From Marinobacterium marinum (GTDB taxonomy: Bacteria; Pseudomonadota; Gammaproteobacteria; Pseudomonadales; Balneatricaceae), in NCBI RefSeq assembly GCF_013868415.1, contig NZ_JACEMT010000046.1, forward strand, positions 1 through 64,000: DNA of 64,000 nt, given 5' to 3'. The notes under the pieces are model-generated. The model was not told the DNA's origin. It worked only from the letters and a program-made list of their open reading frames with translations, and did no database searches. The position numbers and the translations under genes are program-made. How positions within the stretch are numbered: position 1 is the stretch's first letter; every line of letters begins with the position of its first letter. Below, in pieces: positions 55,519 through 64,000 of this stretch.

Positions 55519-58158
55519 ATGAGCAACTCCCCCACACGCAAGCTGAAGCTTATCCTGCTGTTGACAGGCATCAACCTGTGCGTGCTCTTCTTTATCCTGT
55601 GGACCGGCAGTGTCTCGGACACCGGCAGTACCCAGGCCGATATCAACCATCGTGTCATCGTCGTGGCCATGAGTATCGTGTTCGTTCTGGCCCTCCTGCT
55701 GATGGGCGACCTGATGCGACGCTTCGCCACTCTGCGCAGCCAATCGGACGCCGCACGCACGCTTATGCAGGACGCCGTTGAAAGCCTCCCGGAAGCCTTC
55801 GCGCTCTACAACCCCGCAGGGCGACTGGTGCTCTGTAACCACCGCTGGCGACAGGTTTACCCCTGGCTTGATGCGTTGGAAATCGAACACTGGAAAACCT
55901 TCAAGTCACAGCTTGCATCACATGTGACCCACCACGAAGCGGTTGAAAGCGACCGGCCCGGCAGCAACAGTTATATCGAGCACCTCGATAGCGGCCACAC
56001 GATCCTGGCCCATGACAGTCGTACCCGAGAAGGCAGCCTTGCCTGTGTACGCACCGATATCACCTACACCCAAAAAATCGAACAAAAGCTGCGCAATTTG
56101 GGCCGCGCCCTGGAACAGGGCCCCGCTTCCGTGATGATTACCGACACCCGTGGCATCATCGAGTACGTCAACCCCAAGTTCTGCGAAGTGTCCGGCTACA
56201 GCCGCGACGAGGCACTGGGCCAAAAGGCCGACCTGCTCCGCTCCGGCGAAATGCCCCCCGAAGTCTATCGCACCCTGTGGAACGCACTGAATCAGGGGCA
56301 GGAGTGGCACGGCCAGCTATTGAACCGGCGCAAGGACGGCAGTCTGTTCTGGGAGCAGGCTTCCATTTCGGCTGTACGTGATGAAACCGGCCACTGCCAC
56401 AGCTATATTGCCGTCAAGGAAGAGATCACCCAGCAAAAGGAAATTGAAGAACAGCTCAAGATGATTGAAGCGGTCTTCAGCACCAGTAACGAAGCCATCA
56501 TGGTGGCCGGACGGGACGGTCTGATCAAAACCATCAATCCGGCCTTCATTCGCATCACCGGCTATACACTGGAAGAGGTTCAGGGTCGCAACCCCAGCAT
56601 ACTCAGTTCGGGCCGCCATGAGGCCGATTTCTACCAGAACATGTGGCGCGAGATCATGCGCCAGGGGTCGTGGAGCGGAGAAATCTGGAACCGGCGCAAG
56701 AACGGCAGCATCTACCCCGAATGGCTGTCTGTTTCGGTCGTCTACGACAACGAAGGCGAACCCAGTGAATATGTGGCCGTTTTTTCGGATATCACCAAGC
56801 GCAAGAACGACGAAGCCCAGATCGTCCGCCAGGCCTACTATGACGAACTGACCAACCTGCCCAACCGGACCCTGCTTTCAGACCGCTTGAACCTGGCCAT
56901 CGCCACCGCCCATCGTGACGAGCAGGTTATCGCACTGCTGTTTGTAGATCTGGACCGCTTCAAGTACGTCAATGACTCCATGGGGCACGAATACGGTGAC
57001 GACTTGCTCAAGCAGGTCGCCGAACGCCTGAACAACTGCGTACGGAATACCGATACAGTCGCACGCTTTGGTGGTGACGAGTTCGTCATTTTACTGCACA
57101 ACATCAAGTCGGAATCGGATGCCGCCTATGTGGCACACAAGCTGATCAACGCGCTCAGCACCCCCTTTGTATTGGCCGAGCGTGAAATCATTATTGGTGC
57201 CAGCATCGGTATCGCCATGCACCCCGGCGATGCCGATACCGCTGAAACACTCATTCGCAATGCCGATCTGGCAATGTACAAGGCCAAACAGTCCGGTCGC
57301 AATCAGGCGCATTTTTTCACCGCCGCCATGCAGGAACACGCCAACCAGCGCATGACACTGGAGCAGGATCTGCGCCATGCACTGGAACGCGACCAACTGG
57401 AAGTTTATTACCAGCCGATTGTCGCGGGCCACAGCGGCAGGGTACAGGGCGTGGAAGCACTACTGCGCTGGCATCACCCGGAACGCGGCACCATCCCGCC
57501 GGATCAATTCATCCCCATGGCGGAAGAAACGGGGCTCATCGGAAAAATCGGTCAATGGGTACTGGAAACCGCCTGTCATCAGGTTCAGCGCTGGTCCGCA
57601 CAAGGACGGGAGCTATCCCTCTCCGTCAACATTTCCGAACGTCAGCGGGATCTGGGGCTGGACGCGAGTGCCGTGCAGTCCATTCTGGCACGTCATGCCA
57701 TAGACCCGACTCGACTGATTCTGGAAATTACCGAAGGTCTGCTGCTGCAGGATAGTCAGGAAACCGTTACCTGGCTGCAGGGCTTCAAGGACCTGGGCAT
57801 ATCACTGGCCATTGATGACTTTGGCACCGGCTATTCGTCACTCAGCTACCTCAAGCGCTTCCCGGTCGACACACTGAAAATCGACCGCGAATTCATCCGC
57901 GACCTGAACAGCGACCGCTATGCCGACTCACTGGTGACAGCGATTATCTCCATGGCTGCCAGCCTGGATCTGAGGCTGATCGCGGAAGGTGTCGAAACCG
58001 AGGCTCAGCGCCGCACACTGATAGATCAGGGTTGCCTGTTCATGCAGGGCTACCTGTTCTGCCCGCCACAACCTGCAGACGAGCTGCTCCTATGGCTGAA
58101 CCGCTATCAGCCTGTCCCGGCACAGGAACGGGCTGACACGTCAGCAGCAGGCCGATAA
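55519..58158 (+). CDS. membrane PAS-PAS-PAS GGDEF-EAL c-di-GMP signalling protein
   Basis: An 879-residue protein with two N-terminal membrane helices (about 9-28 and 46-64) enclosing a short periplasmic loop. Three PAS domains (about 80-190, 205-320, 325-445) precede GGDEF (518-522) with an intact RNTD inhibitory site, and EAL (646-648) with DDFGTGYSS. It should sense a cytoplasmic or redox signal through PAS and change c-di-GMP in either direction. It diverges from nnrS and converges with dauA with 5 bp between. Confidence 0.93.
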   Translation: MSNSPTRKLKLILLLTGINLCVLFFILWTGSVSDTGSTQADINHRVIVVAMSIVFVLALLLMGDLMRRFATLRSQSDAARTLMQDAVESLPEAFALYNPAGRLVLCNHRWRQVYPWLDALEIEHWKTFKSQLASHVTHHEAVESDRPGSNSYIEHLDSGHTILAHDSRTREGSLACVRTDITYTQKIEQKLRNLGRALEQGPASVMITDTRGIIEYVNPKFCEVSGYSRDEALGQKADLLRSGEMPPEVYRTLWNALNQGQEWHGQLLNRRKDGSLFWEQASISAVRDETGHCHSYIAVKEEITQQKEIEEQLKMIEAVFSTSNEAIMVAGRDGLIKTINPAFIRITGYTLEEVQGRNPSILSSGRHEADFYQNMWREIMRQGSWSGEIWNRRKNGSIYPEWLSVSVVYDNEGEPSEYVAVFSDITKRKNDEAQIVRQAYYDELTNLPNRTLLSDRLNLAIATAHRDEQVIALLFVDLDRFKYVNDSMGHEYGDDLLKQVAERLNNCVRNTDTVARFGGDEFVILLHNIKSESDAAYVAHKLINALSTPFVLAEREIIIGASIGIAMHPGDADTAETLIRNADLAMYKAKQSGRNQAHFFTAAMQEHANQRMTLEQDLRHALERDQLEVYYQPIVAGHSGRVQGVEALLRWHHPERGTIPPDQFIPMAEETGLIGKIGQWVLETACHQVQRWSAQGRELSLSVNISERQRDLGLDASAVQSILARHAIDPTRLILEITEGLLLQDSQETVTWLQGFKDLGISLAIDDFGTGYSSLSYLKRFPVDTLKIDREFIRDLNSDRYADSLVTAIISMAASLDLRLIAEGVETEAQRRTLIDQGCLFMQGYLFCPPQPADELLLWLNRYQPVPAQERADTSAAGR

Positions 58159-58163
58159 GCGGA

Positions 58164-59891
58164 TCAGGGCGTCGAAATCAGCAGCGGCTGCAAGGCCTCA
58201 GCCAGAGTGGGCGTAAACCGCAACCGCCCCTCGATCGGCGCCATCCCCGCCCGTGCCAGTGCACGCAACGGCTGGAACTGCAGATCGGCCACCACCAGCT
58301 CAACATCCTGCTGCCGGCACTGCTGAATAAACTGATCCAGTGCACTCAATCCACCGGCATCCAGCAACGGCACCGCATCCATATACAGCACGACACCCCG
58401 CGCACCGGCCAATTCAGACTGCAACTCATCAAACACCCGGTCAGCGGCAGCGAAGAACAGCGGGCCGCTGAGCTTGAAGACCTTCCAGCCCGGCGCCAAG
58501 GTACCCGGCACATGCTTGCCCTGACGACTGATGTCCGTAAACCGGGTCATACCCGCCAAATCACGCATGAACAGCAAGGAAGCCAGCAGAATCCCGGCAA
58601 AAATGGCAATCACCATATCGAACAGAACCGTCAGCAGCAGACAGGTCAACAGTACCAGCACATCGCCGCGCGGTGCCTTGCGCACCAGGGCCACGACCTT
58701 GGGCGCCTCGCTCATGTTCCAGGCCACCACCAGTAACAGCGCCGCCATGCTGGCCATGGGCAACCAGGCCAGCGCCGGAGCCAGCACCAGCAGGCCCGCC
58801 AGTACCACCAGCGCATGCACCATACCTGCCACCGGTGAACGGGCACCGGCGCGGTAGTTCGCTGCCGAACGCGCCAGCGCTGCCGTGGCGGTAAAACCGC
58901 CAAAAAACGGAGCCAACAGATTACCCAACCCCTGCCCCAGCAGCTCGCCGTTGGCATGGTGACGCTTGCCGCTCATGCCATCCAGCACGACCGCGCACAG
59001 CAATGACTCGATAGCACCCAACATAGCGATCGAAAAAGCCGCCGGCAGCAGTTCACGCACCAACGACCAGCTCAACTCAAGCGGCTGCCCATTAGGACCA
59101 GGACGTTCCCAGGGCCAGGCCAGTTCAGGGAAAAACGGCGGAATGCCCGCTCCCAGCGAACCGTCCGGCAGCAGGTAGCTGAATCGACTGCCTATCGTTT
59201 CAACGGTATGCCCCATAAGGCCGGCAGCCCAGGCAACTGCCAGACCGACCAGCAGAGCCGGAAGGTGCCCCGGTACAGGCAAGCGCAGCCGCGGCCACAG
59301 AATCAATACGGCCAACGTGGCCAACGCCACGGCTGTAGCTGCCGGGTCCAGACTCGGCATCGCCGACACCAGCGCCGCCAGCTTCTGCCACCAAAGCTCT
59401 GGCAGCGCCTCAAGTTTCAGACCAAAGAAGTCCTTCACTTGGAGAGTCGCGATGACAATGGCAATACCCGACGTGAATCCCAGTGTGACCGATTCGGGAA
59501 TATATTCGATCAGCCGCCCCAGACGGGCAAAAGCCAGCCCCAGCAGAATCAGTGCCGACATCAGCGTGGCGATCAGCAGACCAGCCAGTCCATAGGTCTG
59601 GGCCACGGGATAGAGAATGACCACAAAAGCGGCGGTCGGGCCCGATACGCTGTAACGAGAACCACCGGTCAGGGAAATGATGAAACCGGCAATGATGGCC
59701 GTATAGAGGCCATATTCAGGTTTGACGCCACTGGCGATCGCCAGGGCCATCGAAAGCGGTATGGCGATAATGCCCACGCTCAAACCCGCCATCAGGTCCT
59801 GGATAAACGCTCGGCGGTCATACCCCTCCCGCAACGTTTCGCGCAATGCGCTGGCAAAGGAAAGGGAGTGCAGCCGGGCCTGCCTGGACAT
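58164..59891 (-). CDS. dauA: SulP family transporter DauA (C4-dicarboxylate transporter)
   Basis: A 575-residue SulP protein very similar to E. coli DauA (YchM), which carries succinate and other C4-dicarboxylates. It shares DLMAGLSVGIIAIPLSMALA, GGSRYSVSGPTAAFVVILYP, LGAIESLLCAVVLDGM and ATAALARSAANYRAGA. A C-terminal STAS domain spans about 455-570. It is distinct from the SulP at 33419. Substrate is by homology. Upstream, palindromic GTTAAT elements lie between it and a small RHH gene. Confidence 0.92.
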   Translation of the reverse strand: MSRQARLHSLSFASALRETLREGYDRRAFIQDLMAGLSVGIIAIPLSMALAIASGVKPEYGLYTAIIAGFIISLTGGSRYSVSGPTAAFVVILYPVAQTYGLAGLLIATLMSALILLGLAFARLGRLIEYIPESVTLGFTSGIAIVIATLQVKDFFGLKLEALPELWWQKLAALVSAMPSLDPAATAVALATLAVLILWPRLRLPVPGHLPALLVGLAVAWAAGLMGHTVETIGSRFSYLLPDGSLGAGIPPFFPELAWPWERPGPNGQPLELSWSLVRELLPAAFSIAMLGAIESLLCAVVLDGMSGKRHHANGELLGQGLGNLLAPFFGGFTATAALARSAANYRAGARSPVAGMVHALVVLAGLLVLAPALAWLPMASMAALLLVVAWNMSEAPKVVALVRKAPRGDVLVLLTCLLLTVLFDMVIAIFAGILLASLLFMRDLAGMTRFTDISRQGKHVPGTLAPGWKVFKLSGPLFFAAADRVFDELQSELAGARGVVLYMDAVPLLDAGGLSALDQFIQQCRQQDVELVVADLQFQPLRALARAGMAPIEGRLRFTPTLAEALQPLLISTP

Positions 59892-59931
59892 GAGGAACCA
59901 TCCTTACTCTGATCACGAATTATCCAAATAC

Positions 59932-59975
59932 ATTAACTGTTAATAATATATGATTCAATGTTAATATCATTAACA
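59932..59975. promoter_or_regulatory. two GTTAAT palindromes between dauA and RHH gene
   Basis: ATTAAC-T-GTTAAT (59932-59944) and TGTTAAT-ATC-ATTAACA (59959-59975) are perfect palindromes whose centres are 29 bp apart. They lie 40-83 bp from the dauA start and 29-72 bp from the start of a small ribbon-helix-helix gene. Such proteins bind short paired operators, so these may be its sites controlling itself and perhaps dauA. Confidence 0.5.
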
Positions 59976-60003
59976 TATTGTTCCACTACGACGAGATAAC
60001 ACG

Positions 60004-60195
60004 ATGGAAAACCGCACCGCACGCCTGACCCTGCTGATAGATCCCAAGAAGAAGGCCGTGTTCGAGCAGTTGTGCAGCCAACAGGACGTTACGCCCTCAC
60101 AGATGGTCCGCAAATTCATTCGCGACTTCATCGAGCAGGAGCTGGGAGACACCTGGCAGGAGCAGGTATTCGGCAAGGACGATCCGCTTGGCTAA
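60004..60195 (+). CDS. small ribbon-helix-helix (CopG-like) DNA-binding protein
   Basis: A 63-residue protein. The N-terminal strand RTARLTLLID is followed by two helices (KKAVFEQLCSQQ and TPSQMVRKFIRDFIEQEL), the layout of an RHH/MetJ-Arc fold. It is probably a dimeric DNA-binding protein. No toxin gene is adjacent, which speaks against a classical antitoxin. Palindromes upstream are possible operators. There is no strong ribosome-binding site (GAGATAACACG before ATG). Confidence 0.75.
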   Translation: MENRTARLTLLIDPKKKAVFEQLCSQQDVTPSQMVRKFIRDFIEQELGDTWQEQVFGKDDPLG

Positions 60196-60270
60196 GCCCT
60201 TGCAACCGTCTGTATTTGTCGCAGTAAAATTGCGCTATTATCCGCCCTCAGCACAGTCAGGAGAGTTTTC

Positions 60271-60477
60271 ATGCGCCTCGCCGAGATAGAATCCATCATG
60301 CTCAATGTGGGCCTTTTCGTTTTTGCCGCTGCCGTTTTTTTCATCATTTACGATTTGGCCAAAAAATCGAATGCGGGGCGCTTCGGCACCTTCATTCTGT
60401 TCTTCGCGCTGGGCCTGGGCCTGGCCGCTTTTTTGATCAAGACACTGGTTGTGGAAATGATTGGGGGCGGAGCTTGA
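60271..60477 (+). CDS. DUF2788 domain-containing membrane protein
   Basis: A 68-residue protein with two membrane helices (about 8-28 and 39-61) separated by DLAKKSNAGRFGT, the conserved loop of DUF2788. Function of the family is unknown. AGGAG lies 8 bases upstream of the ATG. It precedes the lemA gene by 72 bp. Confidence 0.88.
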   Translation: MRLAEIESIMLNVGLFVFAAAVFFIIYDLAKKSNAGRFGTFILFFALGLGLAAFLIKTLVVEMIGGGA

Positions 60478-60549
60478 TCTTGCTCCGTTCCAGCCTGGAG
60501 CAAATGCATTTATAGTGCCCCCTCATACTCCGTCAAGGCAGCTCTCGAC

Positions 60550-61122
60550 ATGGATATCACTCTCATCATTATCTTGGCGCTCATTGTTATTGCCGCGCTG
60601 TATTTCATCTCCCTGTACAACCACTTGGTACACCTTAAGCACAGCGTGACCAAGGCCTGGGCCAATATCGATGTGCTGCTGAAGCAACGCCATGACGAAC
60701 TGCCCAAACTGGTTGAAACCTGCAAACAGCACATGGGCTATGAGCAGGCGACTCTGACTGCTGTCATTGAAGCGCGCTCAGCCGTTGCCAGTGCACGCGA
60801 GCGTGGCGATGTCGGCGCCCTCGGTCAGGCTGAAACCCAGTTACGGGTGGGCTTGGGCAACCTGTTTGCCGTAGCCGAGGACTACCCGGAACTGACTGCC
60901 AGCGACAGCTTTCACCACCTGCGCAGCCGCATCACCGGCCTGGAATCCGGTATTGCCGATCGTCGCGAGTACTACAACGATTCGGTCAACCTCTTGAACG
61001 TCCGCATCGAACAGTTCCCGGATGTCATCATCGCCAGACGTTTCGGTTTCCAGTCCGCCCAACTGCTGGAGTTTGACGAGGCCGAAAAGGCCGACGTGGA
61101 TATGCAGAAATTGTTCGGCTGA
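60550..61122 (+). CDS. lemA: LemA family protein
   Basis: A 190-residue protein with an N-terminal membrane helix (residues 3-22) and the LemA helical domain: YNHLVHLKHSVTKAWANIDVLLKQRHDELPKLVET at 24-58 and the C-terminal FPDVIIARRFGFQSAQLLEFDE. It is probably anchored in the inner membrane. The GIDE-domain gene starts 6 bp after it, a frequent partner. Function of the pair is not established. Confidence 0.93.
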   Translation: MDITLIIILALIVIAALYFISLYNHLVHLKHSVTKAWANIDVLLKQRHDELPKLVETCKQHMGYEQATLTAVIEARSAVASARERGDVGALGQAETQLRVGLGNLFAVAEDYPELTASDSFHHLRSRITGLESGIADRREYYNDSVNLLNVRIEQFPDVIIARRFGFQSAQLLEFDEAEKADVDMQKLFG

Positions 61123-61128
61123 TTCTCC

Positions 61129-62058
61129 ATGCTCCTGGAACTGGCTCCCCTGAGCGCCGGCGAAAAGCTGCTGTTTATTCTGATCAGCCTCGTCGGCGTT
61201 CTGGTATCTCTCGGCTTTGTGTTCAGCCGCCTGTCCCGCTATCGGCTGATCGTTGACACTCCCACTGCCAAGGTGCGCTCAGCCCCCCAGGGCTATGTCG
61301 AGCTGATTGGCCACGCCATGCCGGGCGAAGACGGTGCTCTTGACGCCCCCCTCTCCGGTCGTCCCTGTGTCTGGTACGAGTACAAGGTTGAAGAGCTGAA
61401 AGAAGACAATGGCCGCAAGCGCTGGCGCCCGGTGCGCAGCGGCCGCTCCTCTCACCTGTTCCGGCTTGACGACGGCACCGGCTCTTGCCTGATCGACCCG
61501 CGCGGCGCCGAGGTCACTCCCCGCCACAAGCATAGCTGGCGTGGACAAAGTACACTTCCCGGAACCCGCAACCTGACCCCTGACGCGGTGGTCGCGCTGT
61601 TCAGCACCCACATCGGCAATGGCCAGTATCGTTTCACCGAACGCCTGATTTTTGAGCACGAACCCCTGTATGCACTGGGCGACTTTCACTCCCGAGGCGG
61701 CGGACGTGACCACCTGAACATGCGGGAAACCGTACGCGATCTGCTGCGCAACTGGAAACGCAACCCGGAGCAGCTGCTGACCCGCTTTGATGCCAATGGC
61801 GACGGCAAAATCAATCCGGACGAATGGCAGCAGGCACGACAGGCTGCCGAGCAGGAAGCACGACAACAGCAGCAATCGTTGCACCAGCAGCCCAGCGTTC
61901 ATGTGCTCAGAGCCCCGCAGACCTCCAGTCGACCGTTTTTGCTTTCGACACACGATGAAGAGCGGCTGGTCCGCCGCTATCGCTGGCTGGTAGCCGGGTG
62001 CCTGACCGGGGTCCTGTTCTTTTTCTGGTTTTTCCTTGAAGTTTTGCTGGCAAATTAA
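61129..62058 (+). CDS. GIDE domain membrane protein with EF-hand
   Basis: A 309-residue protein with two membrane helices (about 12-32 and 286-307). The middle part is a GIDE domain, as in eukaryotic MUL1/MULAN ubiquitin ligases, with RPCVWYEYKVEE and GSCLIDPRGAEV. The RING finger of eukaryotic members is absent. Residues 221-232 are a canonical EF-hand loop, DANGDGKINPDE, suggesting calcium binding, followed by a Gln-rich linker. It pairs with LemA. The bacterial role is unknown. Confidence 0.87.
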   Translation: MLLELAPLSAGEKLLFILISLVGVLVSLGFVFSRLSRYRLIVDTPTAKVRSAPQGYVELIGHAMPGEDGALDAPLSGRPCVWYEYKVEELKEDNGRKRWRPVRSGRSSHLFRLDDGTGSCLIDPRGAEVTPRHKHSWRGQSTLPGTRNLTPDAVVALFSTHIGNGQYRFTERLIFEHEPLYALGDFHSRGGGRDHLNMRETVRDLLRNWKRNPEQLLTRFDANGDGKINPDEWQQARQAAEQEARQQQQSLHQQPSVHVLRAPQTSSRPFLLSTHDEERLVRRYRWLVAGCLTGVLFFFWFFLEVLLAN

Positions 62059-62128
62059 GACAAAACTGCTCAAGCTGTAAGCAGGAACGCCGATAGATTC
62101 TCTGCCATCTGCGTTTGAGGTTAGGATC

Positions 62129-63417
<1,289 letters not shown>

Positions 63418-63439
63418 ACACCGGGTACACTGTACAAAC

Positions 63440-63461
63440 CCGGCCTTCCCCTGAAGGCCGG
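63440..63461 (+). terminator. hairpin after kdsA (weak terminator)
   Basis: CCGGCCTTC and GAAGGCCGG form a perfect 9-bp stem with a CCCT loop, 22 bp after the kdsA stop. No T run follows, so termination would be weak or rho-dependent. Confidence 0.5.
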
Positions 63462-63508
63462 AACGCTCCAGGGACCTGAGAATCAGGTTACAAGGAAGCC
63501 AAGGACGC

Positions 63509-64000
63509 ATGAACAACCCGATTGATTCGGCCTATATGGCTCTCAAGGAAGAGCTGGTTATCGGCCCCAACCATCACCGCTTCCAGCTGGTGCGTCACCA
63601 ACGTGACCACTTCCTGGGCTCTTTCTGGCTGGCTGAAGATATCTCCACGGCCTCACGTACCGAAGTCAGCCTGCTGATTTTGCGCCCTGAACTGGTACGC
63701 CAGCCCGAGTTTGCCGACCGACTGCGCAAACGCCTGGTGCGCCTGCGCCCTTTGCTGACACACCCCCATATTGCCAGCTGCTACGGGTATTTCAGCTGGC
63801 GGGACCTGGTTTTTCTTTCCTACGAACAACTGGGCGAGAAAACCCTGTCCGACCTGCTGGCCCGCAAACAGGCCGGCAAGCTAAAGCCACTGCAAAAACA
63901 AGGTCTGCTGACACAATTGGCCAAGGCTCTGGACCATAATCAACAACCTGTCCAGGCGGCTCACGGCCTGCTCGCTCCAGACCTGGTTTTTCTCAACCCC
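63509..64000 (+). CDS. protein kinase-like domain protein (partial, runs off window)
   Basis: At least 164 residues from an ATG preceded by AAGGA. The sequence follows a protein kinase N-lobe and start of C-lobe: RFQLVRHQRDHFLGSFWLAED at the nucleotide-loop position, EVSLLILRPELV at the VAIK-like strand, HPHIASCYGYFSWRDLVFLSYEQLG at the hinge. The catalytic-loop position reads HGLLAPDLVFLNP where active kinases have HRDLKPxN, so the catalytic aspartate is missing and it may be a pseudokinase or a scaffold domain. The C-terminal part is outside the window. Confidence 0.65.
   Translation, partial: MNNPIDSAYMALKEELVIGPNHHRFQLVRHQRDHFLGSFWLAEDISTASRTEVSLLILRPELVRQPEFADRLRKRLVRLRPLLTHPHIASCYGYFSWRDLVFLSYEQLGEKTLSDLLARKQAGKLKPLQKQGLLTQLAKALDHNQQPVQAAHGLLAPDLVFLNP

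Noticed and set aside
60004-60477. RHH protein plus next small gene as a toxin-antitoxin pair
   Set aside because: The following gene encodes a DUF2788 membrane protein with its own promoter-sized gap, not a RelE, MazF, or similar toxin.

Overview
This is a stretch of a gammaproteobacterial chromosome. The evidence is a RnfABCDGE complex, TamA/TamB, RadD, DauA, KdsA, class Ia ribonucleotide reductase with its YfaE-type ferredoxin, and the cys sulfate-assimilation genes, all close to the E. coli families. The mix of an Rnf operon, a zinc-uptake cluster, ArsJ-type arsenic resistance and many c-di-GMP enzymes fits a marine, Oceanospirillales-like bacterium. That placement is an inference from gene content. 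No rRNA gene, CRISPR array or prophage was seen.

Positions 1-3875 are the accessory region: a chromosomal integron. An integron integrase gene (2910-3875, +) is preceded by an attI-like site. The first cassette reads away from it on the minus strand and carries two genes, a DUF262 (GmrSD N-terminal/ParB-like) protein and a HEPN ribonuclease-like protein. The cassette starts with the core box GTTACAC (minus strand, 2715-2709). The HEPN stop codon lies inside the complementary box GTGTAAC (minus strand, 1069-1063), the expected R'' of an attC. An IS110-family transposase gene ends only 27 bp beyond that box, so the attC appears to be interrupted by the element. The cassette is visibly AT-rich. 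The DUF262-HEPN pair is the best candidate here for a little-described defence or toxin-type system.

From 3979 to about 19000 the window is core metabolism: a small UspA protein; cysH-DUF934-cysI (minus) divergent from cysD-cysN (plus), with a decayed APS-kinase remnant on CysN; rnfABCDGE; then a REC-CheC protein overlapping a PAS-GGDEF protein, followed by nth. From 19346 to 23109 (minus) lie a 2Fe-2S ferredoxin, nrdB and nrdA, with two NrdR-like boxes 31 bp apart upstream. A tRNA-Tyr gene follows, then a PAS-PAS-GGDEF-EAL protein and membrane proteins (SPFH, NfeD, SLC13).

Positions 29478-33160 (minus) are an arsenic operon, arsR-acr3-GAPDH-arsJ, in which GAPDH and ArsJ together export arsenate as 1-arseno-3-phosphoglycerate. 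A SulP transporter with a tandem Usp protein follows, then tamA-tamB. Positions 40928-46892 form a zinc-uptake locus: a ZrgA-like protein, an ABC ATPase and FtsX-like permease, and a DUF3299 protein on the plus strand. These converge with a His-rich porin, a ZnuA-like binding protein and a ZnuB-like permease on the minus strand. Both arms have Zur-like sites upstream.

The last part holds two more large GGDEF-EAL proteins, an SDR enzyme, a glycosyltransferase of the tRNA-queuosine mannosyltransferase type overlapping radD, nnrS with an NsrR-like operator, dauA with a small ribbon-helix-helix gene, a DUF2788 protein, a LemA/GIDE-EF-hand pair, a small PilZ-like protein, kdsA, and the start of a protein-kinase-like gene cut by the window end.
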